A stretch of DNA of 64,000 nt, from NCBI GenBank assembly GCA_960531495.1, contig OY482848.1, forward strand, positions 25,477,256 through 25,541,255, given 5' to 3'. Source of the stretch: Zeus faber. Its lineage: Eukaryota > Chordata > Actinopteri > Zeiformes > Zeidae. Of this stretch, positions 12,956 to 25,456 are shown piece by piece. A program made the translations under genes and the position numbers. Below the pieces are notes generated by a model. The model did not search any database and was not told where the DNA came from. It worked only from the letters and a program-made list of their open reading frames with translations. Positions within the stretch are counted from its first letter, which is position 1; every line of letters starts with the position of its first letter.

Positions 12956-14695
12956 CCGGCAGAAGAAGAATACAGGGGATAAAATGTGGGAGATATTTTT
13001 GTATCATGTGAAGGTGAAGCAACAAAAAGCCATTTTTATTTTATTTTATTTTGTTTTATTTTATTTTGTTTTATTTTATCTATTGCTGCTAAGGCCCACT
13101 ACCCTCACTCAGTGTCCTTATTCAGTGGCTTAAGTTTTATGACCTCAGCACTGTGCCGTCCAAGTCTGAAGGAAAAAACTGAAGGATACAAGATATAAAA
13201 TCAAGACCAGAAGAATGACGAAACGAGAAAGCCATAATTTGTAGTTGTGGTCGTGGAGCGTGCGAATCAGCCGAAGAGAAAAGTGTTCAGCCATTTTGCC
13301 GACACGCGAAAAAGACCGGAAGGACTGGCGCAAAGTCAAAATGAAGCGTTTACCTTGAATCCTCTTATTTAAAAGGCCGTCATCCACACATGTTGTTGTC
13401 GTGCTCTAAATATCACAAACTGTGTGTTTCTTTGTGATGGTACACACTTATATTCTCTTTTTCTTTTCCTACCTACTTACTTTGTTTTTTACAGTTGAAG
13501 TAGTTACTGAGGTTATCGTTACACACCGTCCGAAGTTGTTTTGCACGAGTAGGCTTTTTAATTAAAGATGTTTTTAGTCATGAAGAAAAATCGCCTTGGC
13601 CCCGGTACAGTACACACGTGCACCTTTTTCCATCAATTTTCGCCATTTATCAATTTTTCGTGCCTATAGCCTCGGCTTGCCCCCACATTGTCTCGAAACC
13701 GGGATGAGATGATGTTTGACGTTTTCTTTGTTTTACCTCGGGGGGCTTCACCTCTCCAAGTGGATGTTGCCTTGGCCGTTACACCTTGTTGCCTGCGTTT
13801 CTCATGGCTCGCTTCTTAGATTAAAAAAAAAAAGAAATCTAAAGTTAAAAAAAAAAAAAAAAAAAAAGTATTTTCGCCCAAATATCCGCCACGTCCAAAC
13901 ATCTTAAAACGCGCTCTCTTTCTGGAAGCGGTTTAATAATGTGCGCAGTCTCCCAGATGACAGCTGAAAGGTTTTAGGGGTGCTCACCCTTGCAGATTGC
14001 GACGCTGCAAAAGTCAACCAAAGTGAAGGAAATCGTTTTTTTGTTGTCACGCTCGTGTGGATGAACAGCCGAACGTCACAGAGCCTGTTCCAAGACAACG
14101 TTGTAAATAGTTCTTGTAAAATATTTTGTAATGTCTTTTTGTTTTTTTATTCTATGTTTTGTTTTCTTTCGATTGTTTCACGAAAAATATTGTAAATATG
14201 AGAGATTTGTTTATTTATTTATACAGTATGTCATTTTGATTGTCTGATTACTGTAGTGCTAGTAGTTCGGGCTGTATCTTATCAGATCATAGACATTCGA
14301 GTTATCCGGATTGAAAATGTGTCGCTAAGTTATCTAATTTATGCTCAATCAAACTCACGGCCTGTGTTGTGTATAATTTGAAGTCCTCAGACATGGGTGG
14401 CTTTCTACAACTGTCTTATTACGGGCCAGATGTTACATATTAATGAAGGAAGCTCAAGAAACCGCTTTTTCCACACTGGTTCTTTTTTGATACTCAGTCC
14501 TGTGTGTTAGTGGTTGGTTTTTCTTTTATTGTTTTTGTTACTTTGTTATCGAAAGATACACGTGCAAATCCAAACGTGTGCCAGTCCGGGGGATGGAGGG
14601 AACAATAACGGCACTGTCGCTACCGCTAACTTGAGGTTTGATTCCCGCTTGTATTTGCTGTTTTGTTAAATAAAATGAAATTATTTCATCCGCCG
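12956..14695 (+). other. ldlra: 3' untranslated region of ldlra
   Basis: About 1.7 kb follows the TGA at 12953-12955. It ends near an AATAAA signal at 14669-14674 followed by T/GT-rich sequence, the usual arrangement for cleavage and polyadenylation. It contains A/T-rich stretches and repeated ATTTA-like pentamers (about 14205-14220), which in mammalian LDLR mRNA are linked to turnover. No coding homology is present. Confidence 0.65.
14669..14674 (+). terminator. Polyadenylation signal, probably ldlra
   Basis: A canonical AATAAA hexamer on the + strand downstream of the ldlra stop codon, followed within 30-50 bases by GT/T-rich DNA. It is the best candidate for the end of the ldlra transcript. 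Confidence 0.6.
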
Positions 14696-15129
14696 TCTTC
14701 ATGTGTTGTTGTGTTTTCTATGGTGTGACACGACACGACACGACAGCGGGGCTGTGGTCATGGCCTCTGTCTGCTGCCGATGTGAGTGTGTTTCCTCTCG
14801 CTTGATAATTGCTTGAATCTGCTGCTCCGCTGCGTCCTGTGCTAAACTGCTGACTGAGGACAGGGAGGGAGCTATTTTGGCTCAGGGCTGCTTTGTAATG
14901 CTTTGAACCGCAACCAAGGCACAGGTTGATGTTTTAAAAAGTGGAAGACAACTTTTGATCCTCCATCTACTTCCAAGATCCTCTATGTCTGGTGGAAGGA
15001 GGTCCCGAGAATTATTTTTTTTCAACATTGAGGGTCTTGGCTTCGCTGTCCCTTTCTTTTCTTTGAAAGTTTGCCGTCTTTTTATCTTTTTGAAGCGGTG
15101 GAGATATTTTCTCGTCCTTAGGGCGCTAT

Positions 15130-15330
15130 GCTTTTTTTGTGAATGTTCATCCGTATCAACAATTCACAACAAGAAGCTAAGCTTTAGCAAATTCACCGTG
15201 GCTGCCTTTTACATGTGTGGCGTGTGGCAGACCCCGCCACCAACAAGGGTAAAGAGCATATTGCGGAGCACATATACAACACAAATACATCAAATGGCTG
15301 TTTCATAAAAAGTCCAAGCTAAAAAAAAAA
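15130..15330 (+). repeat. Dispersed repeat, copy 1
   Basis: This stretch and 40400-40570 share several blocks in the same order and orientation, among them TTTTGTGA.(A/G)CGTTCATC-like, GACCCCGCCACCAACA, GGAGCACAT and AAATACAT.(A/G)AATGGC, followed by TAAAAAGT and an A-rich end. The copies are diverged but clearly related. No coding potential and no RNA polymerase III promoter was seen. It is an unclassified interspersed repeat of roughly 170-200 bp. Confidence 0.65.
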
Positions 15331-15929
15331 GTTGTATTTAATCCTTTAATAGCAGTATTATTTAAGATTATTAAATACAATAATTAACGGATTACCACTT
15401 TAAGGGGAACGCACGGAGCAAAAAGACTCACTGTCATCATCAGTAAGATATTGACTCTAATCACATGTTCTGGTATCATTACTGAGCTCCCCATTAAATT
15501 TCACCGACGAACGATGAATGAGCGCATTGTACAGTAATGTCTCACACTCGGCTTTAAGTGTTTTTTTGGGAGCCTTCCAAAGCACTAACCACGACCCCCC
15601 ACTCCCCCCCTGCCCTGGTTCAAAGGAGGGAGGAATTTCATACCAACAACGTTGTTTCATTGGGAGGGACTAAAACTGAAAGTTCTGTCCGTTCATTTTC
15701 ATTTTTCACATTGTCAACAGATCTTGAAGTCAAGGTGTTTTACGTCCTGAGCCTGATCAACTGGATGATAAAATAATCGTGAAAAGCCCCGTTGCTTCCC
15801 ATCCACCCCAGATACTGTCCGTGGTTACACTCGTCTGTTATCTCCCCCTCATCCATAATTCATCCTTAATGACTTCCCTTGCATAAATGACACTGTCCAT
15901 CAGTGCTCTGCCTGCCTGCGTGTATGTGA

Positions 15930-15931
<2 letters not shown>

Positions 15932-15976
<45 letters not shown>

Positions 15977-15999
15977 TGTGTGTGCGCGCGCGTGTGCGT
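15932..15999. repeat. (TG)n microsatellite
   Basis: TG dinucleotides with a few CG interruptions towards the 3' end. Similar tracts lie at 16435-16478 and 16795-16871. Confidence 0.95.
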
Positions 16000-16433
16000 G
16001 CGATGATCGGATGTCAATTTCAGTTGCAAGTCTCATCCGTTTCGCTGGCGAGCAGAGAAACATCGATAGCTTTTAACGCTGGTGTTCCAGTGCCAGTGGC
16101 TTGGAAAGCGATTACAGGCTTCTCAGAAAACACGGAGGGAAGACAAGTGAGTTCCACAAATGATGCGCAAACGTTATTCCACATAAAAAGGAAGTGATGA
16201 ATAGCTAAAAAAAAAAGAGGAATTGTCTTTAAAGGGAGGCAAAATTGACGGGAAACCGGTGGAACAAGGTTTTTTACACTTAACTTTTCAACTTTAAAAG
16301 GACTGTACTGTCCGTCCCCCAGCCCTGATGGCGGCGTTCAGGGACAGGCCCTCTAATCAACTAAAGCCAAAACTGGAATCTTGACTTTCTGGTACCGGCA
16401 CCCACATTCCACCCTGAATGAATGAATGAATGA

Positions 16434-16471
<38 letters not shown>

Positions 16472-16819
16472 GTGTGTTTGCACAGAGAGCCAGATCCTCT
16501 TTGTCTGCTTCGTCCTTGCGGTATTCGCTTTTGCAATCGCCACTCACAGCCGCTGGCTTTCTCGTTGCCCAGGCATTGTCCTTTTCCACTCAGTTTGCAG
16601 CGATGAACAAAGGAAAGGCCGCTGAAAGAACAAGGATGGGTCTACGGGCAGAACTACACTCACTGTAGATTTCAGTGATGATCCTGAACTCGGTTCATGA
16701 GCGGTCCGTGCGATACTCCCCCCGGGGGGGCAAAGAATACATGCAGCTGACACCGAAGTGATAGGTGAAACCTGTTGCCTTAGGGATGGAGGCGTGTGTG
16801 TGTGTGTGTCCGTGTGTCC

Positions 16820-16873
<54 letters not shown>

Positions 16874-18177
16874 TAGGTGGGGCGGGTGCTTAGTTCCCAT
16901 CTTCTACTCACCTCACTATTTACATACGCGCCCGCCGCCTTGCCATTGGCCGGTGCGGGAGGGGCTAAGCTCACACCACCGAGCCCTCGAGCATCGCTGG
17001 GGCGTGACTTCCAATAAGGCCACGGGGGGAATGGATAGAAGAATAGATTACTCCCCTGCCAGGTTACCCCTTGCTACAGGCCCTGGTGATGAGGCGAAAA
17101 ACAATAGCGTGCTGCGTCTCGGCCTGACGCCCGAGAGGAGCCAAACGAGCTCGGCTGTCGCGTCTCACGCACCTCGGGGCAGCAGGGGGTGGAGCCGGGG
17201 CGCTCGGACCGGCCAAACCAAACAGTTCGATTGCACTGGTTCCCGTCGCGGAACGTCACGGGAGGTTATGAGGAGCATCTCTGTATCGATTCCAGAGCAA
17301 ACACCTGCAAGGTATCAGCGGCTTCGGGGCTGTTGGAAGGCTGCCCTGCCTGGAAACCGGAAGTTCTGGGAAGTTCTCCAGGTCGAGAGGAGCCGGGCCG
17401 CTCCGACGTCTCATTACATCATTAGGTCATCGGAGAGAGAGAGGGGAAACAAAATTTCTTCCCCCTCTCGCTCTCCTTACAATGACCCGTTAATGTCGAA
17501 GGACGCAACTCGGCGGGAGGGGCGAGATCACTTCATCATAGCTCCTCTACTCATTTCATCTCCCTCTCATTGCACATAGAGACAGTAGCGCTGTTTGGTC
17601 ATGAAGTGGACTCTCTGGAGGACCAGATGTAGACCTCACGCATCTCCTGTTATTACCCTGCGAGAAGCAGCAGCACATAACACCATGTATCCACTAAGAC
17701 GAGGACACCAAAATATTTACACAGATGGGGCGTGGCTTTATTTATAGCACAGATCTCCCGTTGGATACACAGCTAGAGGATGGCCAACGCCAAGCCTGTA
17801 TGGACGGAAGGAGTGGGATGTTGGGAACTGAGCTTTAATCCTTCTCTTGTGATTCACACAAACTTTCTTGCTACAGTGTGATATTCTCCGGCGGTGAGGA
17901 AATCATACAAAACAAAGAAATGGGTTTGTAGGGCAACGTTTACGGCTGGTGACGGTCAATAACTGCCTCTCCGAGGCCCTACTTCTCTGGAGAACAGGGC
18001 TTGTTAACATATCTTTAACCCTCCGCAACATGTCTTTAACTCGAGGCCATTTCCGTGTTGCAAAGATAGAAATAAACATGTGATTGCCCAGGAAAGGTTC
18101 CTTGGTCCATTTTTGGTTTGATGACAAAGCGATGCTGTATCTGAGGCAGCATCGCAAGCAGTAGCTGAATATGCACT

Positions 18178-18178
18178 A

Positions 18179-18220
<42 letters not shown>

Positions 18221-18221
18221 T
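18178..18221. repeat. (ATT)n microsatellite
   Basis: About fourteen ATT units in the ldlra-ap1m2 intergenic region. Confidence 0.95.
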
Positions 18222-19206
18222 GTGACTTTTCTGAGTATCTTTTTTTTAAGCTCAGATGGACATTTTCCAGTTCTTTGAAACAGACCCTTTCCTCTAGGAT
18301 AGAAGTTTGACGGTTGCTATGGGTTACTATGGACTGCAGTCGCCATTTCTGGAAGATCGCCCCCATTCAATTGCATGGAAAAATGGCTAAAATATAGGAA
18401 ATGTACAAAAACGGAGAAAGGAAGGGTGGAGGTTTCACAGAAGATGATTGCAAGATTTCCTGTGGCAGTTTTTCCACTTAACAACACTTCCAAGGCGTCT
18501 TTGAACAAAAGAAATGCTGACTGACATTCACAGTCAATACGAGTGATCCCCCACATAGGACGCTCCATATGCTCCAGCGATGTGACGCCAGCTTCACATC
18601 CCCTATACATATAGAGTAAATATGCTTTCTTTTACAGGACATGGTGGCCATTTGTATTAGATGCATTAAACTATTTTAGCTTTTGTCCAAAAAAGTTAAA
18701 AATTAAACTGCACACGTTCATTTTTTTCAATCTTGATGGCTCATCTGTGTTCGCATCACAATTATTTTCACTCTTATACGGTTTATATTGACAATAATGT
18801 CTTATATTATTATTATCGAAAAAAAAAATAATAATCTAAAATAGGCAATGAGTGGACCCGAGGCCATGGTTGGAGATTTGAACAATTAAATTAAATGAAC
18901 ATTTAAATGAAATTGTATGAAATGTGGCGAAATCAAACTTAATTGAATTTAATAAAAATGAAATGAAATTTAATTCGATTTAAAGAAAAGTTGAATTAAA
19001 AATAAATGCAGAAAAAATTATTTTCTGCATGAAACTATTTGAAGAATGTAAGGGAAAAACCGCCCCACCGTGCAAACCTAAATGCCACATTTGAAAAAGC
19101 CACTAAAGATGAAAACGTGGAGGTTCCGTTTAGACACCAGGCTCAAGTAGCGGATCTACAGCGCCCTCGTGCGGTGACATTTGGAAACACACACCCCACC
19201 TCAGCT

Positions 19207-19227
19207 CCAGGTAAATGGTTTACCTGG
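19207..19227. promoter_or_regulatory. Perfect inverted repeat of CAGGTA half-sites upstream of ap1m2
   Basis: CCAGGTAAA, three bases, then TTTACCTGG: two 9-bp arms that are exact reverse complements, about 200 bp upstream of the ap1m2 start codon. Each arm contains CAGGTA, the core bound by ZEB/Snail-type repressors that silence epithelial genes. AP1M2 is an epithelial-specific adaptor in mammals. The binding role is inferred. Confidence 0.5.
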
Positions 19228-19233
19228 ACGTGA

Positions 19234-19241
19234 TGACGTCA
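19234..19241. promoter_or_regulatory. Cyclic-AMP response element (CRE) upstream of ap1m2
   Basis: The 8-bp palindrome TGACGTCA is the full CRE recognised by CREB/ATF factors. It lies 7 bp downstream of the CAGGTA palindrome and about 180 bp upstream of the ap1m2 ATG, a typical promoter-proximal position. Confidence 0.55.
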
Positions 19242-19423
19242 GCCGCGGACCTCCGGGGAAAGGCAGAGTGGACTCCATGATGCCCCTCTTACAGCCTGCT
19301 AATTAATGGGGGAGGCGGTTTCCTAGAAAATTAAGTCTCGACAGGAGACATTTCGTTATTGTCTAGAGTTTTTTTTATCTTTTATCTGTTCGGTTTTTAT
19401 TGGGGAGTTGTAATTCCAACACC

Positions 19424-20583
19424 ATGTCCGCCTCGGCCGTGTTCGTGCTGGATTTGAAGGGAAAGGTAAGAGCCGTTCGGAAGCGCCGCGGACAGCGAGT
19501 CAAGGGGAAACTTACGATCTGCAGTGGTATCGAAGGCGAAAAAAAAGTGGATTTTCCATTCTCAGTTGAATTTGTAGGCGTCTGGTGTTAACTGTTGACG
19601 CGTTTCAGTGCAAGGTCGTTAAGTTTTAATGAGGTGTGTTGTTGCCACTTCCGGTACACAACGCAGGTACCTGTTGCTGCTGCCTGAAGGCTGTAAATAA
19701 TATATGTTTACGTTATACTTTTATTTTTAGTGTTGATAAATTGTATATGTAAATGTACAATTCATGAACAGTAAAAATACAAGTATAACTTACAAATATA
19801 TCATTCCAAGCAGCATATTGAAAAAGCAGCATATTGAAAAAATATAAATTACTCCCCCCCCCCCCCCCCCATATACGTTTTTCAGGCCGTTCGATTTAAA
19901 GACCAAAAAATGCTGCATGAGTCAAAAGTTATGTTGGTAGTGACATAAAATGTGAAGGAAACATGGTTTCAGGTAACCTATTTTTACCAGGGGGGTTAAT
20001 ATCATTTACAAGTCATTTTAAAGTCTCTTGGCAGTGTGCTGCAGCTGGAGCCCTGAGCTGTTAGACCTTCTGTTATGGGCCTGTCTATGATCCTATCGAT
20101 GACCCGATCTGTGATCCTATCTGTGATCCTATCTGTGATCCTATCTGTGATCCTATCTGTGATCCTATCCGTGATCCTATCCGTGATCCTATCCGTGATC
20201 CTATCCGTGACCCTATCTGTGACCCTGTCTCAAAGGTCTGTAGCATTGTCCAGCCATGCAGTCCCATTCATTTTCATTTCCTGGCTGCGATGAACAACAT
20301 ACACTGTCAGTCCACGTAGAAGAGAGTACAAACAGCTTTCCCTCAACTGGGTTCTGTATGATCTCTGTCGTAACTGATGAAATAATGATGTTTAGTCATG
20401 TTTCTTGAAGGAACATTTTAGAGGATGCAACGACTATCAACAACTAAAGTCATATCACAAAGAAAAAGGATTGTATATAGACCTGGGGAAAAAAAAAAAG
20501 TTTAATTTGTGGATTGTTTTTCTTATGTTTCTAATATTGATGTAAATTCACACTGTTTAAGAATACGTAAACACAAAGAGCGC

Positions 20584-20617
<34 letters not shown>

Positions 20618-23600
20618 TATATATATATATATATAGGGCTGGGCAATATATTGTTATAATATCAATATCATAATAGGAGACCAGACATCGTCTGGAATTT
20701 TGGTTATCCCAATATCATGATATAGTTAAATGTTGTCTTTGAGGCTGCATTAATACATAAAATATCGTCACCTATATAAATTATTGATATTGAGATATTC
20801 ATCAAAAGATATTGTAGTTGATAATTCGATTTTTCTTTCAATATCGCCCAGCCTTAAAATAGACATAATATGGCATTTTTTGTAGCGATTATTTTTGGTG
20901 TGGTTTCAAATTGGGACAATATGCAGCCAGTGGTGGTTTTAGGTTACTAAACTCCAGTAACTCCAGTTCTAAATTTAAAAAAAAATGAAAATAAAATTGT
21001 GCGATAACCCTGAAAGGTTTAGCGGAAATGTGTCGCTATGTCATACAAAATATAAATTCTCACTGTCCTAATCGCTATGGACTGTACTCTGCCGACTCCG
21101 CCGACACTCTGCTCTCCGTTCCCAGGTGCTGATTTGTCGCAACTACAAAGGCGATGTGGACATGGCGGAGATCGACCACTTCCTGCCTCTCCTGATGCAA
21201 CAGGAAGAGGAGGGGCTGCTCAGCCCCGTGATGTCTCATGGCAACGTGCACTTCCTGTGGATCAAGCACAGCAACCTGTACCGTATCCTTGTGCCGGACT
21301 CCCCGATGTCAGGGGTTGAGAAATCAGAGTGTATGAAATAACAACTGGAGGGGGAAAATATCTTATAAAACCAATAGCAACATTGGAATTTCCCTCCTTT
21401 AAAAAATCCCCCAGATGAATTCAAAAGCCTTTTTATTGTATGTAACATTAAAAAAAAAAATAATAATAATAATGACATTTCAGTGCTATCCTCCATGACT
21501 GTGTGCGTTTGTTCTTGACCTGACCTGCGTACAGTGGTGGCCACAACAAATAAGAACTCCAACGCCTGCCTTGTCTACTCCTTTCTCTACAAACTGGTTG
21601 AGGTGACTCATTATTCATTCATCTGTAATGAATTAGGTGAGGGATTAAAAAGGATAAATGCATCCGCTTTTATAAATACCCCTGGCGTTTTTTCCCGGGG
21701 GACGGTAGGTCTTCACAGAGTACTTTAAGGAGCTGGAGGAGGAGAGCATCCAGGACAACTTTGTGGTGGTCTACGAGCTGCTGGATGAGCTGATGGATTT
21801 TGGCTTCCCCCAGACCACCGATGGCAAGATTCTACAGGAGTAGGTATTTTGTATGTAATGCGATGAGCTGTATTTTTCACAGTCCAATTCTGATTTTTCA
21901 AAATATGTAAATGTTGTTCCTCCAGATATATCACGCAGGAGGGAACCAAGCTGGAGGTGGCCAAGACAAAAGTGCCGACCACGGTGACCAACGCCGTGTC
22001 CTGGCGGTCGGAGGGCATCAAGTACAAGAAGAACGAGGTCTTCATCGACGTCATCGAGTCCATCAACGTGCTGGTGAGATGGATTCCATGTGTTTACCTG
22101 GAGACCTCTGTGTAACTAAAGTCAAACAATTAATGCAAACGTCGACTTAAGTGAAGCACCGGAAGGAGCGGGAGAACCAGTATTTCTGGCATTGTTACTA
22201 AAGTTTTCTAATCCCAGGGGATCGGGGCAATTGGTTCACTATTCAGAATAAGAATCTGTTAAGTGGACCAAGTACATTTGCATAGACAAGCAATTTGTCT
22301 TGGTAATAGTCGGTACATTGTAGTGCAAACAGACAAGTAACATAGAAAAACAATGCTTAAGCATCTAAAAAAAAAAAAAAACAGGCTATGAGCGGGACTA
22401 AGTGGCGGTAAGGATGCAAGTATTTGGTTGGATATTTCTGTCCATGATCAAAAACAATATATATACAGTACACACCCAACAGTATGGACGGGGCAAATTA
22501 GTCTAATTCTGTGCTGCTTCCTATCAGGTGAATGCCAACGGCAGCGTGATGAGCAGTGACATCGTGGGCAGCATCAAACTCAAGACCATGCTGTCTGGCA
22601 TGCCCGAGCTGCGACTCGGCCTCAACGACCGAGTGCTCTTCGCCCTCACCGGACGTACGGACGCACGGATGCTGTTATTATTGCCTTAATCTTTTTTTTT
22701 TTATTTTATTTTTTTATTGAAGGAACACCATTGACTCTCTTGGCAATTTTTTTTTTTTTTTTGTGTTCAGGGGACAAGGGGAAGACGGTGACGATGGAGG
22801 ACGTGAAGTTCCACCAGTGCGTGCGCCTCTCGCGCTTCGAGATCGACCGCACCATCTCCTTCATCCCTCCAGATGGGGAGTCCGAGCTCATGTCCTACCG
22901 CATCAACACTCAGGTATACAAGTCTGGTTTCCGCCTCAATAATATACGCTGACGCTCTCCCAGTAATGACAGACAATGATAATGCATTAAGATAGATTTG
23001 TATTTATTAAATATGAATATAATCATTCTTTTTACATAGACAAATAGAAGCTGATGTCTTGGCTAAGGTTAAAGTCCTTCAAAGTAGGGCTGAACGTTTA
23101 GACAAATTCAAACCGACTTCCAGTGCTTAATTTGTAAATCAGGAGCTGCCGGAACACAGAGAGGTTGCCGATCCGGTGGGTCACGGAAGGCACAAAGGGG
23201 GAGGCTTAAGCTGCCGTGCGTGAGGCGGCACGGGAAACACAGGGCTTTTTTTGTGTCGGTCAATTAGGAAACGTAAAAAATAATAGGGCTGCCCCCCTGA
23301 AACTCAACAAGTCGGAGTCGGAGGGTTAGGGTTAGGGTTATTGAGGTTTTTGGGTTTTTTTTCTTTGTCAGTGTGCAGTACAATAACAGGTAAAAACAGA
23401 TAGATGTTTACAAAAATGCACAGGGATAACTTTTGACTGACAAAATTCAGAGTCGGGTACAGCCCTAAAAAATAATCATCTAAAAAGGCACTATTTCTAT
23501 TTGTTTTATGTGGACAAACGGGGACCACGGAGCTCGCAGCTCGAGCCACAGCTTTGCAGCTAGTGCGGAGGTGCCGAATCCTATCAAATAGGTGCCGGTC

Positions 23601-25381
23601 CCGGAACATGTTCCAGAATAGAACACAATTTTCAAATCGCATAGGCTGCAATTTAAAAACAAAAACAAAAAAAAAAACAAAACTAAATATATAGTGGGTT
23701 TTTTTTTCATGAGTTTCACAAGTTGCAGATCTTTAAAGTGTTATTTTAAATTAAATAAAACAATTCTAAAAGAGTACTTCAATAAATTCTGTCTGAGACA
23801 TTGTCTGCAATATCCAAAACAGAATTTTCCCATTAGACACATCAACCTATGAAGGCTTTGAGAGAGAGCGCATCTCGAGAGATCTGTTTCCTGGAAGCGA
23901 TCAATGATCTGTTAACTGAGTACCCAATGACTGATCACCTGGTTTCCACTGGCAATTTTTCTTTTATTAATTATTCATATTTATTTATATTATTACCGTA
24001 TATAAGTCATAACCTGGAGTCAAAACCTATCACCGGACCAACCACCGTGTCCAAATCCTCCATCAGCTTTGATGTAACAAGCAACACAACAGCCTCCATG
24101 CAAGTAATAAATAGAAAAACAACTTTTATATCAATCCACGGTTTTTGTTTAAGCCATTTAACTTATTTTAATTGCAATATTCGAGAGAACATGAGAGAAC
24201 ATGGCATCTACCGCAGTGCATAAAACATGGTAATAATAATATGGTTATGGTAATGATAATAAATTGCAATTACTGCATACATCATGATTTTCATTCCTTT
24301 ATAAGATATAACTAGTAGCCTTATTTTAAAATCAATAATTGTTTGATGGAGGAAAGGGACGTTTCAGAAATTTGGAAATAGAAATACAGAAATATTATTT
24401 TGTTAATGTGGCTCCTGAGCTGGGAAAGGTTAAGTACTACTGCTACATAATTATGTATTGTTTGTGTTTATTGAAGAATACAGAAGATAAGGAACTTAAA
24501 AAAAATTGCAGACTGAAACGCAATAGCAATATTGGTCTGAAAAAAATCACAATTCGATTATTTTCTCGAAACCTTCAGCACTAATTCAAAGTACCATTTC
24601 CGTTCATTGTACTTAAACAGCAGTGATTGAAAGCGCTTTAAATATTGTCTATCGGTGTCGATAACATAGTCACCGGTTCATTGTCTTGTCTTGATTATGA
24701 TGCACTCTTGATAACCGCAGCGTGTTTGTTTTCTCAGGTGAAGCCTCTGATATGGATCGAATCCGTCATAGAGAAGTTCTCTCACAGCCGAGTGGAAATC
24801 ATGGTCAAGGTGCTGACTCACTCGTATTCATAAGGAGAATAATGAGGTCTATTGCCATTTCCAAGCATGATACCAGACCTCTTAACCTTCTCATAGACTT
24901 TCACTCACTGACTTAATTAATGAATGTGTTATTTTTCTTCATTTTTATCATACTGTAGGCTAAGGGGCAATTCAAAAAACAGTCTGTAGCGAATAATGTG
25001 GAGGTGAGGGTTCCTGTTCCCAGCGATGCAGACTCGCCCAAGTTCAAAACCAGCACGGGCCACGCGAAATACGTCCCAGAGAAAAACCTGGTGGTGTGGA
25101 CCATCAAGTCCTTTCCAGTAAGAAGTTAGAATGTTGCCTGTGCTGATGTATATTTTACACTCGGTACTATTCCAGTCAGTTTATTGATTTCATCCGTCCG
25201 CCCAGGGGGGTAAAGAGTTTCTGATGAGGGCTCACTTCGGCCTTCCCAGCGTGGAGAACGATGAGATGGAGGGCAGGCCTCCCATCACCGTCAACTTTGA
25301 GATACCATATTTCACAGTCTCAGGAATACAGGTCTACACACAATCTACAATCTACGCACATAAGTTTGGTGTTGTGTTGAG

Positions 25382-25456
<75 letters not shown>

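Larger units (their letters stand above)
14700..19200. other. Intergenic region between ldlra and ap1m2
   Basis: No homology to a known protein was recognised. The region contains one copy of a dispersed repeat (15130-15330), long (TG)n tracts (15932-15999, 16435-16478, 16795-16871), an (ATT)n tract (18178-18221) and GC-richer DNA at about 16900-17450. Open frames here run through the microsatellites and look spurious. Confidence 0.6.

Noticed and set aside
14581..14660. Possible tRNA gene or SINE in the ldlra 3' untranslated region
   Set aside because: GGTTTGATTCCCGC resembles a B box, but no A box at proper spacing and no cloverleaf pairing was found.
16758..17579. Open frame of 273 codons on the + strand
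   Set aside because: It begins by reading through a (GT)n microsatellite and shows no domain or homology; open frames through dinucleotide repeats arise by chance.
19160..19185. Further CTCF-like match upstream of ap1m2
   Set aside because: The reverse-strand CGAGGGCGCTG core has several mismatches to the consensus in its 5' half, so it is not better than chance.
20096..20225. Regular repeat that might suggest a CRISPR array
   Set aside because: The 12-bp units are directly tandem without unique spacers and lie in an intron of a vertebrate gene; it is a minisatellite.
23322..23341. GGGTTAGGGTTAGGGTTA, telomere-like repeat
   Set aside because: Only about three units, with no longer array or other subtelomeric sequence; too short to argue for a chromosome fusion or telomere.
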